From Pedobacter sp. B4-66 (GTDB lineage Bacteria > Bacteroidota > Bacteroidia > Sphingobacteriales > Sphingobacteriaceae): a stretch of DNA of 64,000 bases. Under the pieces are notes generated by a model. That model had not been told where the DNA came from and did no database searches. It was given only the letters and a program-made list of their open reading frames with translations. The first letter of the stretch is position 1; each line of letters opens with the position of its first letter. The DNA lies in assembly GCF_018492665.1 (NCBI RefSeq), contig NZ_JAFVME010000010.1:355306-419305 (forward strand), written 5' to 3'. The translations under genes were made by a program, and so were the position numbers. Below, one piece after another: positions 27,244 through 35,072 of the stretch.

Positions 27244-27360
27244 TTAACCTTGACGTTGCTTAAACTTAGGGTTTTTCTTGTTTATAACGTAAAGTTTACC
27301 TTTACGACGAATAACCTTGCAATCAGCACTACGTTTTTTAATTGATGACCTAACTTTCAT
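27244..27360 (-). CDS. rpmJ: 50S ribosomal protein L36, zinc-free variant
   Basis: A 38-residue frame (ATG at 27360, TAA at 27246-27244) with the L36 pattern MKVRSSIKKR and ending KNPKFKQRQG. Of the four zinc ligands in E. coli L36 (Cys11, Cys14, Cys27, His33) only Cys14 is kept; the others are Ser, Asn and Phe. It is therefore a C-minus form that cannot hold zinc. It lies one base after the infA stop and just before rpsM, the usual place. Confidence 0.97.
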   Translation of the reverse strand: MKVRSSIKKRSADCKVIRRKGKLYVINKKNPKFKQRQG

Positions 27361-27361
27361 T

Positions 27362-27580
27362 TTATTTATATCTATAAGTAATCCTGCCTTTTGATAAATC
27401 GTAAGGCGACATCTCTAATTTTACTTTATCTCCGGGTAAAATTTTGATGTAGTGCATCCTCATTTTCCCAGAAATATGCGCTATTATCTCGTGTCCATTC
27501 TCTAGTTCAACTCTGAACATGGCATTTGATAATGCTTCTTTTATTACACCGTCTTGTTCAATTGAGGCTTGTTTAGCCAT
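27362..27580 (-). CDS. infA: translation initiation factor IF-1
   Basis: A 72-residue S1-like OB-fold protein that binds the 30S A site during initiation. It starts MAKQASIEQDGVIKEALSNAMFRVELENGHEI-like and ends YDLSKGRITYRYK, a full-length canonical IF-1. It lies 71 bp downstream of map. A -7-like box (TAATTTTG, 27632-27625) sits in that gap but lacks a -33 TTG. Confidence 0.99.
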   Translation of the reverse strand: MAKQASIEQDGVIKEALSNAMFRVELENGHEIIAHISGKMRMHYIKILPGDKVKLEMSPYDLSKGRITYRYK

Positions 27581-27651
27581 ATAATATTGATTTTTACTTA
27601 ATTAGCTGCTATTAAACAGGGTTGCAAAATTAAATAAAAAATTTTAATTAT

Positions 27652-28437
27652 TTACTTTTTTTCTATTAAAACTTCTTCAATTAAAGAAAAGGTAGATAAA
27701 ACATCTGCTTTTCCCTTTTTTACAGCCACTGTATGTTCAAAATGTGCAGAGGGTCTGTTGTCATTACTGGTTACTGTCCAGCCATCAGACCAAAACTTCA
27801 CTCCGGCTGTGCCGGCATTAATCATTGGTTCTATTGCTATAACCATCCCCTCTTCCAGTTTAATCCCACTACCACGCTTACCGTAGTTAGGAACCTCTGG
27901 CTTTTCATGCAATTTAACCCCTACTCCGTGTCCTACCAGCTCTCTTACTACACCAAATCCATTTCTCTCTGCCAGATCTTGAACAGCGAAACCAATATCT
28001 CCAATCCTAGATCCTACAACAGCCTTTTCTACAGCTAATCGCAAACACTCTTGAGTTACTTCTACCAATTTCTTCTTTTCTGCATCTACTTCTCCTATTG
28101 AGAATGTATAAGCGGAATCACCGAAGTAGTTGTTTTTAATAACTCCACAATCCACTGAGATAAGGTCACCCTCCTGAATAACATAGTCACTTGGAAACCC
28201 GTGGACTACTTGCTCATTAGGTGATATACAAAGCGAATAAGGAAAGCCGTTATAATTTAAAAAAGCTGGTATCGCACCATGATCTTTAATAAAAGTCTCA
28301 GCCAGCTGATCTAACTTTTTGGTTGTAACACCTGGCTGAATAACTTTTGCTACTTCTGCTAGTGTCTTTGACACTAATAAAGAGCTTTCTCTTATTAATT
28401 CTATCTCCTCAAGGGATTTATAATAGATCTTTGACAT
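27652..28437 (-). CDS. map: methionine aminopeptidase, type I
   Basis: A 261-residue di-metal enzyme that removes the initiator methionine from new proteins. Metal ligands are visible in order: Asp in SVDCGVIKNNYFGDSA, His in GHGVGVKLHE, Glu in IEPMI and the late FEHTVAV. It lies 9 bp after secY. adk, which often sits between secY and map in other bacteria, is absent. Confidence 0.98.
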   Translation of the reverse strand: MSKIYYKSLEEIELIRESSLLVSKTLAEVAKVIQPGVTTKKLDQLAETFIKDHGAIPAFLNYNGFPYSLCISPNEQVVHGFPSDYVIQEGDLISVDCGVIKNNYFGDSAYTFSIGEVDAEKKKLVEVTQECLRLAVEKAVVGSRIGDIGFAVQDLAERNGFGVVRELVGHGVGVKLHEKPEVPNYGKRGSGIKLEEGMVIAIEPMINAGTAGVKFWSDGWTVTSNDNRPSAHFEHTVAVKKGKADVLSTFSLIEEVLIEKK

Positions 28438-28446
28438 CTGTCTTTA

Positions 28447-29781
28447 CTATATCACTGCATTGCTTCCACTAGCAGCAGGAATTCCTGTTCTGCCAGTAAC
28501 TCTACCTGTCTTCATTAAGCCGTCATAATGACGCATTAACAAATAACTTTCGATCTGCTGCAATGTATCTAAAACAACACCAACAAGAATTAACAAAGAA
28601 GTACCGCCATAGAAATGAGCGAACTCTGACTTAATTCCAACCTTAACAGCAATTGAAGGAAGAATAGCGATGATAGCTAAAAAGACAGCACCTGGAAAGG
28701 TAATCTTTGAAATCACATCATCTATAAAAGAAGAAGTAGATAATCCTGGCTTAATACCTGGAATGAATCCACCATTCTTTTTCATATCATCCGACATCTG
28801 AGTAGGGTTAACTGTTATAGCTGTATAGAAAAATGTAAATGCGATAATTAAAAAAGCAAATGTTAAACTATACGCTAATGATGTATAATCACTAAACTGA
28901 ATTAACCATGTGTTTTGCAACGATGGGAAAAACTGTGTTAAAGTTGCTGGAATAAACATCAATGCTTGAGCAAAAATGATTGGCATTACACCTGCAGCAT
29001 TCACCTTTAATGGAATGTACTGTCTTACGCCTCCAAATTGTCTATTACCAACAATCCTTTTAGCGTACTGAACAGGCACTTTACGTACCCCTTGTACTAT
29101 CATAATAGTGAACATTACTACTGCAAAAAGCGCAACGATTTCAATAACCAAAGCAACTGGCCCACCCTCTCCACCAAATCTTGAAGCAATTTCTTGCTGC
29201 AAAGCAATAGGTAAACGGGCAATAATACCAACCATGATAATTAAAGAGATACCATTACCAATACCTTTATCAGTAATCTTCTCTCCTAGCCACATTACAA
29301 ACAATGTACCTGCCGCCAGTACAAAAGTAGCTAGCACAAAGAACAATGTATGATTAATGATAATCGCTTCCGGAGGAACCTGAGTTTTTACATAACCAAC
29401 TGCTTGAACAGCTGTAATAGCAACAGTTAGATAGCGTGTAATTTGATTCAGTTTGTTTCTTCCACTCTCACCTTCCTTTTGCATTTTCTGAAACGAAGGT
29501 ACAGCGATACCTAATAGCTGAACTACAATTGATGCAGAAATATAAGGCATAACTCCTAAAGCAAGAATAGATACTCTGGAGAATGACCCTCCAGCGAACA
29601 TATCCAAAAGACCTAAAAGGCCAGACTTCTCATTATCGCCTAAAAGAGTCGCATCAACACCTGGCAAAACCACATGTGATACAAATCTATATACCAAAAG
29701 AATCATGAGCGTAAATACTATACGCTCTTTTAATTCTTGAATTTTCCAAATATTACTTAAAGTAGTAAACAGCTTCTTCAT
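28447..29781 (-). CDS. secY: protein translocase subunit SecY
   Basis: The 444-residue channel subunit of the Sec translocon in the inner membrane, with ten transmembrane helices. The plug and helix 2 region reads PYISASIVVQLL and the cytoplasmic loops carry GESGRNKLNQITRY and the GIKPG(L)ST segment, all typical. It lies 3 bp after rplO in the spc operon, so coupling to ribosomal protein synthesis is by cotranscription. Confidence 0.99.
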   Translation of the reverse strand: MKKLFTTLSNIWKIQELKERIVFTLMILLVYRFVSHVVLPGVDATLLGDNEKSGLLGLLDMFAGGSFSRVSILALGVMPYISASIVVQLLGIAVPSFQKMQKEGESGRNKLNQITRYLTVAITAVQAVGYVKTQVPPEAIIINHTLFFVLATFVLAAGTLFVMWLGEKITDKGIGNGISLIIMVGIIARLPIALQQEIASRFGGEGGPVALVIEIVALFAVVMFTIMIVQGVRKVPVQYAKRIVGNRQFGGVRQYIPLKVNAAGVMPIIFAQALMFIPATLTQFFPSLQNTWLIQFSDYTSLAYSLTFAFLIIAFTFFYTAITVNPTQMSDDMKKNGGFIPGIKPGLSTSSFIDDVISKITFPGAVFLAIIAILPSIAVKVGIKSEFAHFYGGTSLLILVGVVLDTLQQIESYLLMRHYDGLMKTGRVTGRTGIPAASGSNAVI

Positions 29782-29784
29782 TAA

Positions 29785-30231
29785 TTACAATTTTTCGATT
29801 GAGCCTCCAACAGCCTCAATAGCTTTTTGTGCGGTAGCAGAAAAAGCGTGAGCTTTAACTTCTAATTTAGATTTAACTTCACCACGACCTAATACTTTTA
29901 CTAGATCATTTTTCGATGCTAATCCGTGTTCTTGCAAGATAGCAAAATCAATGCTTGTTAAGTTAAATCTTTCAGCTAAACCTTGCAAAACATCTAAGTT
30001 TACACCTACATATTCAACACGATTAATTGGCTTGAAACCTACCTTAGGCACACGACGTTGCAATGGCATTTGACCACCTTCAAATCCAATTTTAGTTGAA
30101 TGTCCTGAACGCGATCCAGCACCTTTATGTCCACGAGTCGAAGTACCACCACGACCAGAACCAGTACCACGACCTATCCTTTTATTATTCTTAACAGAAC
30201 CTGCTGCAGGTTTTAAATTACTTAAGTTCAT
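29785..30231 (-). CDS. rplO: 50S ribosomal protein L15
   Basis: A 148-residue L15 with the Gly/Arg-rich N-terminal extension (RIGRGTGSGRGGTSTRGHKGAGSR region, about 19-44) that threads into 23S rRNA, followed by the globular domain. It is separated from rpmD by 111 bp holding a promoter-like palindrome. Confidence 0.98.
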   Translation of the reverse strand: MNLSNLKPAAGSVKNNKRIGRGTGSGRGGTSTRGHKGAGSRSGHSTKIGFEGGQMPLQRRVPKVGFKPINRVEYVGVNLDVLQGLAERFNLTSIDFAILQEHGLASKNDLVKVLGRGEVKSKLEVKAHAFSATAQKAIEAVGGSIEKL

Positions 30232-30295
30232 TTTTAAAACTTATTGTGTTGCCCTTCGCTTTCACTAATCAGGGACAACGGTTAAACAATATACA

Positions 30296-30336
30296 AAGGT
30301 TGCAAATGTAGTCATATAACTCACATTTGCAACCTT
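30296..30336 (-). promoter_or_regulatory. palindromic internal promoter-like element before rplO-secY
   Basis: Arms 30296-30309 and 30323-30336 form a perfect 14-bp inverted repeat. On the minus strand TTG (30332-30330) and TACATTTG (30310-30303) are 19 nt apart, the exact promoter consensus, and lie one in each arm. It may be an internal promoter for rplO-secY-map or an RNA hairpin. There is no T tract, so it is not a terminator. Confidence 0.55.
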
Positions 30337-30342
30337 AAATAA

Positions 30343-30522
30343 TTATATACTCTCGATAGCTATTAAGTGATTAACTTTTCTTACCATTCCAATAATGGCA
30401 GGAGTAGCTTCAACTTCTACGCTTTGGTTCATTTTAGTTAAACCTAAAGCTTGCATCGTTCTTTTTTGGCGTTCGCTTCTATCGATAATGCTTTTTACCT
30501 GGGTTATTTTGATCTTCGCCAT
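30343..30522 (-). CDS. rpmD: 50S ribosomal protein L30
   Basis: A 59-residue frame starting at ATG 30522 and ending with TAA 30345-30343. The pattern MAKIKITQVKSIIDRSERQKRTM followed by LGLTKMNQSVEV and GMVRKVNHLIAI is that of bacterial L30. It starts 4 bp after rpsE in the standard spc order. Confidence 0.97.
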   Translation of the reverse strand: MAKIKITQVKSIIDRSERQKRTMQALGLTKMNQSVEVEATPAIIGMVRKVNHLIAIESI

Positions 30523-30526
30523 AATA

Positions 30527-31045
30527 TTATCCGTTAAAAACTTTATTTAAATCTACACCACGTTGCTGAGCTACAGTATAAGCATCACGCATCTTAGTCA
30601 AAGCATCAACAGTTGCTTTTACCACGTTATGTGGGTTAGATGAACCTTTTGATTTTGCTAATACGTTGTGTACACCAGCACTCTCTAATACAGCACGCAT
30701 TGCACCACCAGCAATAACTCCGGTACCTACTGCAGCTGGCTTGATTAAAACAAAACCACCTGAGAATTTACCAATTTGCTCATGAGGAACAGTACCATTT
30801 AACAAAGGAACTTTTACTAAGTTCTTTTTAGCATCATCGATGCCTTTTGCAATTGCTTCTGTTACCTCTTTAGCTTTACCCAATCCGTAACCTACGATTC
30901 CGTTTTCATCTCCAACAACTACGATTGCTGAGAAGCTGAAAGTACGACCACCTTTGGTTACTTTGGCTACACGCTGTATGCTAACTAAACGATCTTTCAA
31001 TTCGATTTCGCTAGTCTTAACTCTTTTTATATTGATAGTTGACAT
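30527..31045 (-). CDS. rpsE: 30S ribosomal protein S5
   Basis: A 172-residue S5 with the double-stranded RNA-binding N-terminal domain (about 15-80, GRTFSFSAIVVVGDENGIVGYGLGKA) and the C-terminal S5 domain. It takes part in decoding accuracy and mRNA unwinding at the entry channel. The known ram and spectinomycin positions look wild type as far as can be judged. It lies 18 bp after rplR. Confidence 0.98.
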   Translation of the reverse strand: MSTINIKRVKTSEIELKDRLVSIQRVAKVTKGGRTFSFSAIVVVGDENGIVGYGLGKAKEVTEAIAKGIDDAKKNLVKVPLLNGTVPHEQIGKFSGGFVLIKPAAVGTGVIAGGAMRAVLESAGVHNVLAKSKGSSNPHNVVKATVDALTKMRDAYTVAQQRGVDLNKVFNG

Positions 31046-31063
31046 TCTTATCCTATTTTCAGA

Positions 31064-31417
31064 TTAAAATACTAAACCAGCTTCGCGAGCACCTTCTGCC
31101 AACGATTTTACACGTCCGTGGTATAAATAGCCGTTTCTATCGAAAACAACTTCTTTAACACCCGCTGCGATTGCTTTCTCTGCAACTAATTTACCTACAG
31201 CTACAGATTGCTCCGATTTGTTTCCAGTACCTGAAAAATCTTTAGATAAAGATGAAGCTGATACAATTGTACTACCGGTTACGTCGTTAATGATTTGAGC
31301 ATAAATTCCTTTATTGCTTCTATAAACCGATAAACGTGGACGGCTTTCAGAACCTGTTAATCTTTTTCTGATTCCTTTTTTTATACGATCTCTACGAGAT
31401 AATTTTTTCCCTGCCAT
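31064..31417 (-). CDS. rplR: 50S ribosomal protein L18
   Basis: A 117-residue 5S rRNA-binding protein of the central protuberance. It begins with the basic segment LSRRDRIKKGIRKRLTG, followed by RPRLSVYRSNKGIYAQII and the ending YLYHGRVKSLAEGAREAGLVF typical of L18. Five bases separate it from rplF. Confidence 0.98.
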   Translation of the reverse strand: MAGKKLSRRDRIKKGIRKRLTGSESRPRLSVYRSNKGIYAQIINDVTGSTIVSASSLSKDFSGTGNKSEQSVAVGKLVAEKAIAAGVKEVVFDRNGYLYHGRVKSLAEGAREAGLVF

Positions 31418-31422
31418 GATGA

Positions 31423-31980
31423 TTATTTTTTAGAAGCTGATTTACCTGCTTTTCTTCTTAACACTTCTCCAACAAACTTGATACCTTTACCTTTATATGG
31501 CTCTGGCGCACGTAACGAACGGATTTTCGCTGCTACCTGTCCTATCAGTTGTTTATCAATACTTTCCAAAATGATTTTTGGAGTCTGACCTTTTTCTGAA
31601 GTTGTCGTTACCTTAATTTCTTCCGGCAATTGGAAAACATAGTGGTGAGAATAACCTAAAACAAGATCCAAAGTATTTCCTTGGTTAGTAGCACGGTAAC
31701 CCACACCTACTAATTCTTGTTGAATTTTATAACCTTCTGTTACACCAACAACCATATTGTTTAACAAAGAACGGTACAAACCATGTAACGCTTTGTGTCT
31801 TTTTTGTTCTGAAGGACGTTGTACAGTTAATACACCATCTTCCTGACTTACAGTGATATCTGAATCTACTGCTTGAGTTAATTCACCTTTAGGACCTTTT
31901 ACACTTACTACGTTATCTTTAGATACAGTAATTGTAACACCTGCAGGGATATTAATTGGGGCTTTTCCTATTCTTGACAT
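31423..31980 (-). CDS. rplF: 50S ribosomal protein L6
   Basis: A 185-residue L6 with two related alpha/beta domains; the second carries the signature PEPYKGKGIKFVGEVLRRKAGK near the C-terminus. It lies near the sarcin-ricin loop and factor-binding site. It follows rpsH after 18 bp. Confidence 0.98.
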   Translation of the reverse strand: MSRIGKAPINIPAGVTITVSKDNVVSVKGPKGELTQAVDSDITVSQEDGVLTVQRPSEQKRHKALHGLYRSLLNNMVVGVTEGYKIQQELVGVGYRATNQGNTLDLVLGYSHHYVFQLPEEIKVTTTSEKGQTPKIILESIDKQLIGQVAAKIRSLRAPEPYKGKGIKFVGEVLRRKAGKSASKK

Positions 31981-31998
31981 TTTGCTATCCTCCTTTAA

Positions 31999-32397
31999 TT
32001 AATAAACGTGACACAAAACTTCGCCACCAATGTTTAGTTTGGCAGCTTCTTTATCAGTCATAACACCCTTAGATGTAGATAAGATCGCGATACCTAAACC
32101 ATTTAATACTCTTGGCATATTCTCTACGCCAGCATATTGCCTTAAACCTGGTTTACTGATACGTACTAATGTACGAATTGCAGGTATTTTAGTAATAGCA
32201 TTATATTTTAACGCTATCTTGATAGTACCTTGCACAGTAGTATCCTCAAATTTGTAATTGGCAATGTAACCTTTATCAAAAAGTACTTTAGTAATTTCCT
32301 TTTTAAGGTTTGATGCAGGAATCTCTACAATTCTGTGATTTGCCTTGATGGCATTTCTTACCCTTGTAAGATAATCTGCTATTGGATCTGTATTCAT
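31999..32397 (-). CDS. rpsH: 30S ribosomal protein S8
   Basis: A 132-residue S8, a primary binder of helix 21 of 16S rRNA. It begins TDPIADYLTRVRNAIKA and ends with the family block GLGIAILSTSKGVMTDKEA plus NIGGEVLCHVY. S8 is the autogenous repressor of the spc operon in E. coli; the 113-bp gap upstream of it contains only a small hairpin. Confidence 0.98.
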   Translation of the reverse strand: MNTDPIADYLTRVRNAIKANHRIVEIPASNLKKEITKVLFDKGYIANYKFEDTTVQGTIKIALKYNAITKIPAIRTLVRISKPGLRQYAGVENMPRVLNGLGIAILSTSKGVMTDKEAAKLNIGGEVLCHVY

Positions 32398-32475
32398 TTT
32401 TTATATAATTGTGATAGTGGTTTCCTTCCTGACCTATTCGGGACGACCTGCCATCGGTTAATATTTGTTTTACTA

Positions 32476-32495
32476 CTTAAGGAACAAACCTTAAG
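32476..32495 (-). other. hairpin in the rpsN-rpsH gap
   Basis: A 7-bp perfect stem CTTAAGG / CCTTAAG with a 6-nt loop. There is no T tract. The 113-bp gap is long for this cluster, so an RNA control or processing site is possible. Confidence 0.35.
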
Positions 32496-32510
32496 CACAA
32501 AGAAGCTGTA

Positions 32511-32780
32511 TTACCAGCTTGCTTTTCTAACTCCAGGTATTTTACCTGCTAAAGCCATATCGCGGAAAAGTACCCTTGATATACCGAAAGTACGCATGTA
32601 ACCACGAGGACGTCCAGTTAATTTACAACGATTGTGTAAACGTACTGCAGATGAGTTTTTTGGTAACTTATCTAATCCTTCATAATCACCAGCAGCTTTA
32701 AGTTCAGCACGTTTGTCTGCATACTTAGCTACTAATTTCTGGCGCTTAATTTCGCGAGCTTTTACTCCTTCTTTTGCCAT
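32511..32780 (-). CDS. rpsN: 30S ribosomal protein S14 (zinc-free type)
   Basis: An 89-residue S14 of the long, C-minus type: the CxxC pairs of the short zinc form are absent and only one Cys remains in RLHNRCKLTGRPRGYMR. It sits in the 30S head. Its start overlaps the rplE stop by one base (32780), so translation is coupled. Confidence 0.98.
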   Translation of the reverse strand: MAKEGVKAREIKRQKLVAKYADKRAELKAAGDYEGLDKLPKNSSAVRLHNRCKLTGRPRGYMRTFGISRVLFRDMALAGKIPGVRKASW

Positions 32781-33349
32781 TATAGATTTGTATTATTTTG
32801 ATTTTTAAACGGTAATCCAAATTGTTTTAAAAGTTCCAATGCTTCAACATCAGTAGTAGCAGTAGTTACAAAAGTAATGTCCATACCTAAAATCTTACTG
32901 ATTTTATCGATGTTGATCTCTGGGAAGATGATTTGCTCGGTAATACCTAAAGTATAGTTACCTTTTCCATCAAAACCTTTATCATTGATACCTTTGAAAT
33001 CACGGATACGTGGCAAAGCTACGGAAATTAAACGATCTAAAAACTCATACATGTTATTATCACGCAAAGTAACACGTACACCAACCGGCATACCTTTACG
33101 TAATTTAAAGTTTGAGATATCTTTTTTAGATTTTGCTCCAACTGCTTGCTGACCTGAAATAGTAGTCATCTCTAAAATAGAGCTGTCCATTATTTTCTTA
33201 TCAGTTACAGAGAAACGCCCAACACCTTGGTTAATAGCGATTTTCTCTAACTTAGGAACTTGCATAACGCTCTTATAATTGAACTTATCTTTAAGTGCAG
33301 TTACAATTTCCTCTTTATATTTACTTTTTAATCTTGGTACGTAAGCCAT
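32780..33349 (-). CDS. rplE: 50S ribosomal protein L5
   Basis: A 189-residue 5S rRNA-binding protein that forms bridge B1b with S13. The L5 blocks KLEKIAINQGVG, LRKGMPVGVRVTLR and RIRDFKGI are intact. It shares single-base start/stop overlaps with both rplX and rpsN. Confidence 0.98.
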   Translation of the reverse strand: MAYVPRLKSKYKEEIVTALKDKFNYKSVMQVPKLEKIAINQGVGRFSVTDKKIMDSSILEMTTISGQQAVGAKSKKDISNFKLRKGMPVGVRVTLRDNNMYEFLDRLISVALPRIRDFKGINDKGFDGKGNYTLGITEQIIFPEINIDKISKILGMDITFVTTATTDVEALELLKQFGLPFKNQNNTNL

Positions 33350-33687
33350 TATTTGATCTCCTCTCCTGATTTTTTACTAACCCTAACTAATTTCCCATCA
33401 GCATTAAGCTTTCTGCCAACGCGTGTTATATCACCTGTTTTAGGATCAATTAACGCAACGTTAGAAATATGAAGAGCAGCTTCTTTTTTAATGATACCAC
33501 CGTTTGGTGTAGCAGCATTTGGTTTTGTATGTTTTGATACAAGGTTAACACCTTCTACAAGGATTCTGCTTTTAGTAATTAATACTGAAAGAACTTTACC
33601 TTGTTGGCCTTTTGAATCGCCAGCTATAACCTTTACTAAATCTCCTTTACGGATTTTTACTTTTGGTGTAGTTACTTTATTTTTCAT
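33349..33687 (-). CDS. rplX: 50S ribosomal protein L24
   Basis: A 112-residue assembly initiator of the large subunit. The KOW motif lies near residues 12-40 (KIRKGDLVKVIAGDSKGQQGKV) and the protein ends in a basic tail. It lies one base after rplN. Confidence 0.97.
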   Translation of the reverse strand: MKNKVTTPKVKIRKGDLVKVIAGDSKGQQGKVLSVLITKSRILVEGVNLVSKHTKPNAATPNGGIIKKEAALHISNVALIDPKTGDITRVGRKLNADGKLVRVSKKSGEEIK

Positions 33688-33688
33688 T

Positions 33689-34057
33689 TTATAATACCTC
33701 CGGTGCTAATGATACAATTTTCATGAATTGTTTTTCACGCAGTTCTCTTGCTACCGGGCCAAAAATACGTGTACCACGCGGCTCATCTTGTGCATTTAAT
33801 AATACTGCTGCATTGTCGTCGAAACGGATGTAAGAACCATCTTTACGTCTGATCTCTTTCTTTGTTCTTACAACAACTGCTTTAGAAACTGTTCCTTTCT
33901 TGATGTTTCCAGAAGGCAATGCACTTTTAACGGTAACAACGATTTTGTCACCAATAGAAGCATATCTCTTTCCAGTACCACCAAGTACACGGATAACCAA
34001 TACTTCTTTTGCGCCGCTATTGTCGGCTACGTTTAATCTTGATTCCTGTTGTACCAT
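33689..34057 (-). CDS. rplN: 50S ribosomal protein L14
   Basis: A 122-residue L14, which forms bridges to the 30S subunit and contacts L19. It begins MVQQESRLNVADNSGAKEVLVIRVLGG and ends FMKIVSLAPEVL, fully canonical. It lies one base after rpsQ. Confidence 0.98.
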   Translation of the reverse strand: MVQQESRLNVADNSGAKEVLVIRVLGGTGKRYASIGDKIVVTVKSALPSGNIKKGTVSKAVVVRTKKEIRRKDGSYIRFDDNAAVLLNAQDEPRGTRIFGPVARELREKQFMKIVSLAPEVL

Positions 34058-34058
34058 G

Positions 34059-34313
34059 TTATTTAGCCCTTTCTAAAATTTCCACTAATCTCCAGTTCTT
34101 GTTTTTACTCAGCGGACGAGTCTCCATGATCAGTACTGTATCACCAATACCGCAATCGTTTTTCTCGTCATGAGCCATAAATTTGGTAGTTTTTTTAACA
34201 AACTTACCATAGATCGGGTGTTTCACTTTACGCTCTACCGCTACAACAATAGATTTATCCATCTTGTTGCTTACTACCAACCCGGTTCTTGTTTTTCTTA
34301 ATTGTCTTTCCAT
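34059..34313 (-). CDS. rpsQ: 30S ribosomal protein S17
   Basis: An 84-residue OB-fold protein that binds 16S helices 7 and 11. The pattern KTRTGLVVSNKMDKSIVVAVER and GDTVLIMETRPLSKNKNWRLV is typical. It lies 13 bp after rpmC. Confidence 0.98.
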   Translation of the reverse strand: MERQLRKTRTGLVVSNKMDKSIVVAVERKVKHPIYGKFVKKTTKFMAHDEKNDCGIGDTVLIMETRPLSKNKNWRLVEILERAK

Positions 34314-34326
34314 TTCGACTCTAAAG

Positions 34327-34536
34327 TTATTTTGTTTCAGTAGCTGACTGAGCTTTACGCTTAGTCACTTCAGTGTTTAATCGGGCGATATCTCTTCTTA
34401 CCTTTTTAATGCGGGTAGGATTCTCTATAGCCGAAATTGTATGAGCAAATTTTAACTTTACTAAGTTTTCCTTTTCTTCTGCAATCCTGACTACTAGTTC
34501 TTCTTGTGAAAGCCCTGTGATTTCTGAGTTCTTCAT
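34327..34536 (-). CDS. rpmC: 50S ribosomal protein L29
   Basis: A 69-residue two-helix protein at the tunnel exit, near the trigger factor and SRP sites. It starts MKNSEITGLSQEELVVRI and contains LKFAHTISAIENPTRIKKVRRDIARL. It follows a 75-bp gap after rplP that contains a hairpin. Confidence 0.97.
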   Translation of the reverse strand: MKNSEITGLSQEELVVRIAEEKENLVKLKFAHTISAIENPTRIKKVRRDIARLNTEVTKRKAQSATETK

Positions 34537-34566
34537 TTTATTAATTTTTATGTTGTGGGTCTAGCG

Positions 34567-34591
34567 GTTGTAATAACAAGTTACTTACAAC
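34567..34591 (-). other. hairpin in the rplP-rpmC gap
   Basis: A stem GTTGTAA / TTACAAC is extended inwards by TAAC/GTTA with one bulge, and outwards GGGT can pair with ACCC. There is no T tract. It could be an mRNA processing or control structure. Confidence 0.35.
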
Positions 34592-34611
34592 ATTCAACCC
34601 ATAACTTTTTC

Positions 34612-35034
34612 TTATGCCTCTACGTAATCTCTACGTACTACAAATTTTGTTTGGATCGGTAATTTTTGAGCGGCCAATCTCATAGCTTCTTTAGCAATTT
34701 CTAAAGGAACTCCTTCGGCTTCAAAAATAATACGTCCGGGTCTAACTACGGCTACCCAGTATTCTGGAGCACCCTTACCTTTACCCATACGTACCTCGGC
34801 TGGTTTCTTAGTTACCGGTTTATCCGGGAATATTCTAATCCAAACCTGACCTTCACGTTTCATGAAACGAGTCACGGCAATACGGGCTGCCTCTATCTGA
34901 CGACTGGTAATCCAAGTCGACTCTAAAGATTTAATCCCGAAAGATCCGAATGATAATTCAGCACCACGTGTTGCTAAACCTTTCATTCTGCCCTTTTGCA
35001 TCTTTCTGAACTTCGTTCTTTTTGGCTGTAACAT
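34612..35034 (-). CDS. rplP: 50S ribosomal protein L16
   Basis: A 140-residue L16 that helps form the A-site finger region and tRNA accommodation path. It begins MLQPKRTKFRKMQKGRMKG and holds RMGKGKGAPEYWVAVV, the conserved loop. It lies 38 bp after rpsC. Confidence 0.99.
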   Translation of the reverse strand: MLQPKRTKFRKMQKGRMKGLATRGAELSFGSFGIKSLESTWITSRQIEAARIAVTRFMKREGQVWIRIFPDKPVTKKPAEVRMGKGKGAPEYWVAVVRPGRIIFEAEGVPLEIAKEAMRLAAQKLPIQTKFVVRRDYVEA

Positions 35035-35072
35035 TTTATTCTAATATTATCGTTAAACGATCTGTTAACTAA

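Noticed and set aside
27625..27632. TAATTTTG box before infA as a promoter with a C tract (CAACCC)
   Set aside because: The -33 TTG is missing and the region is so AT-rich that a match is expected by chance; it was kept only as a remark.
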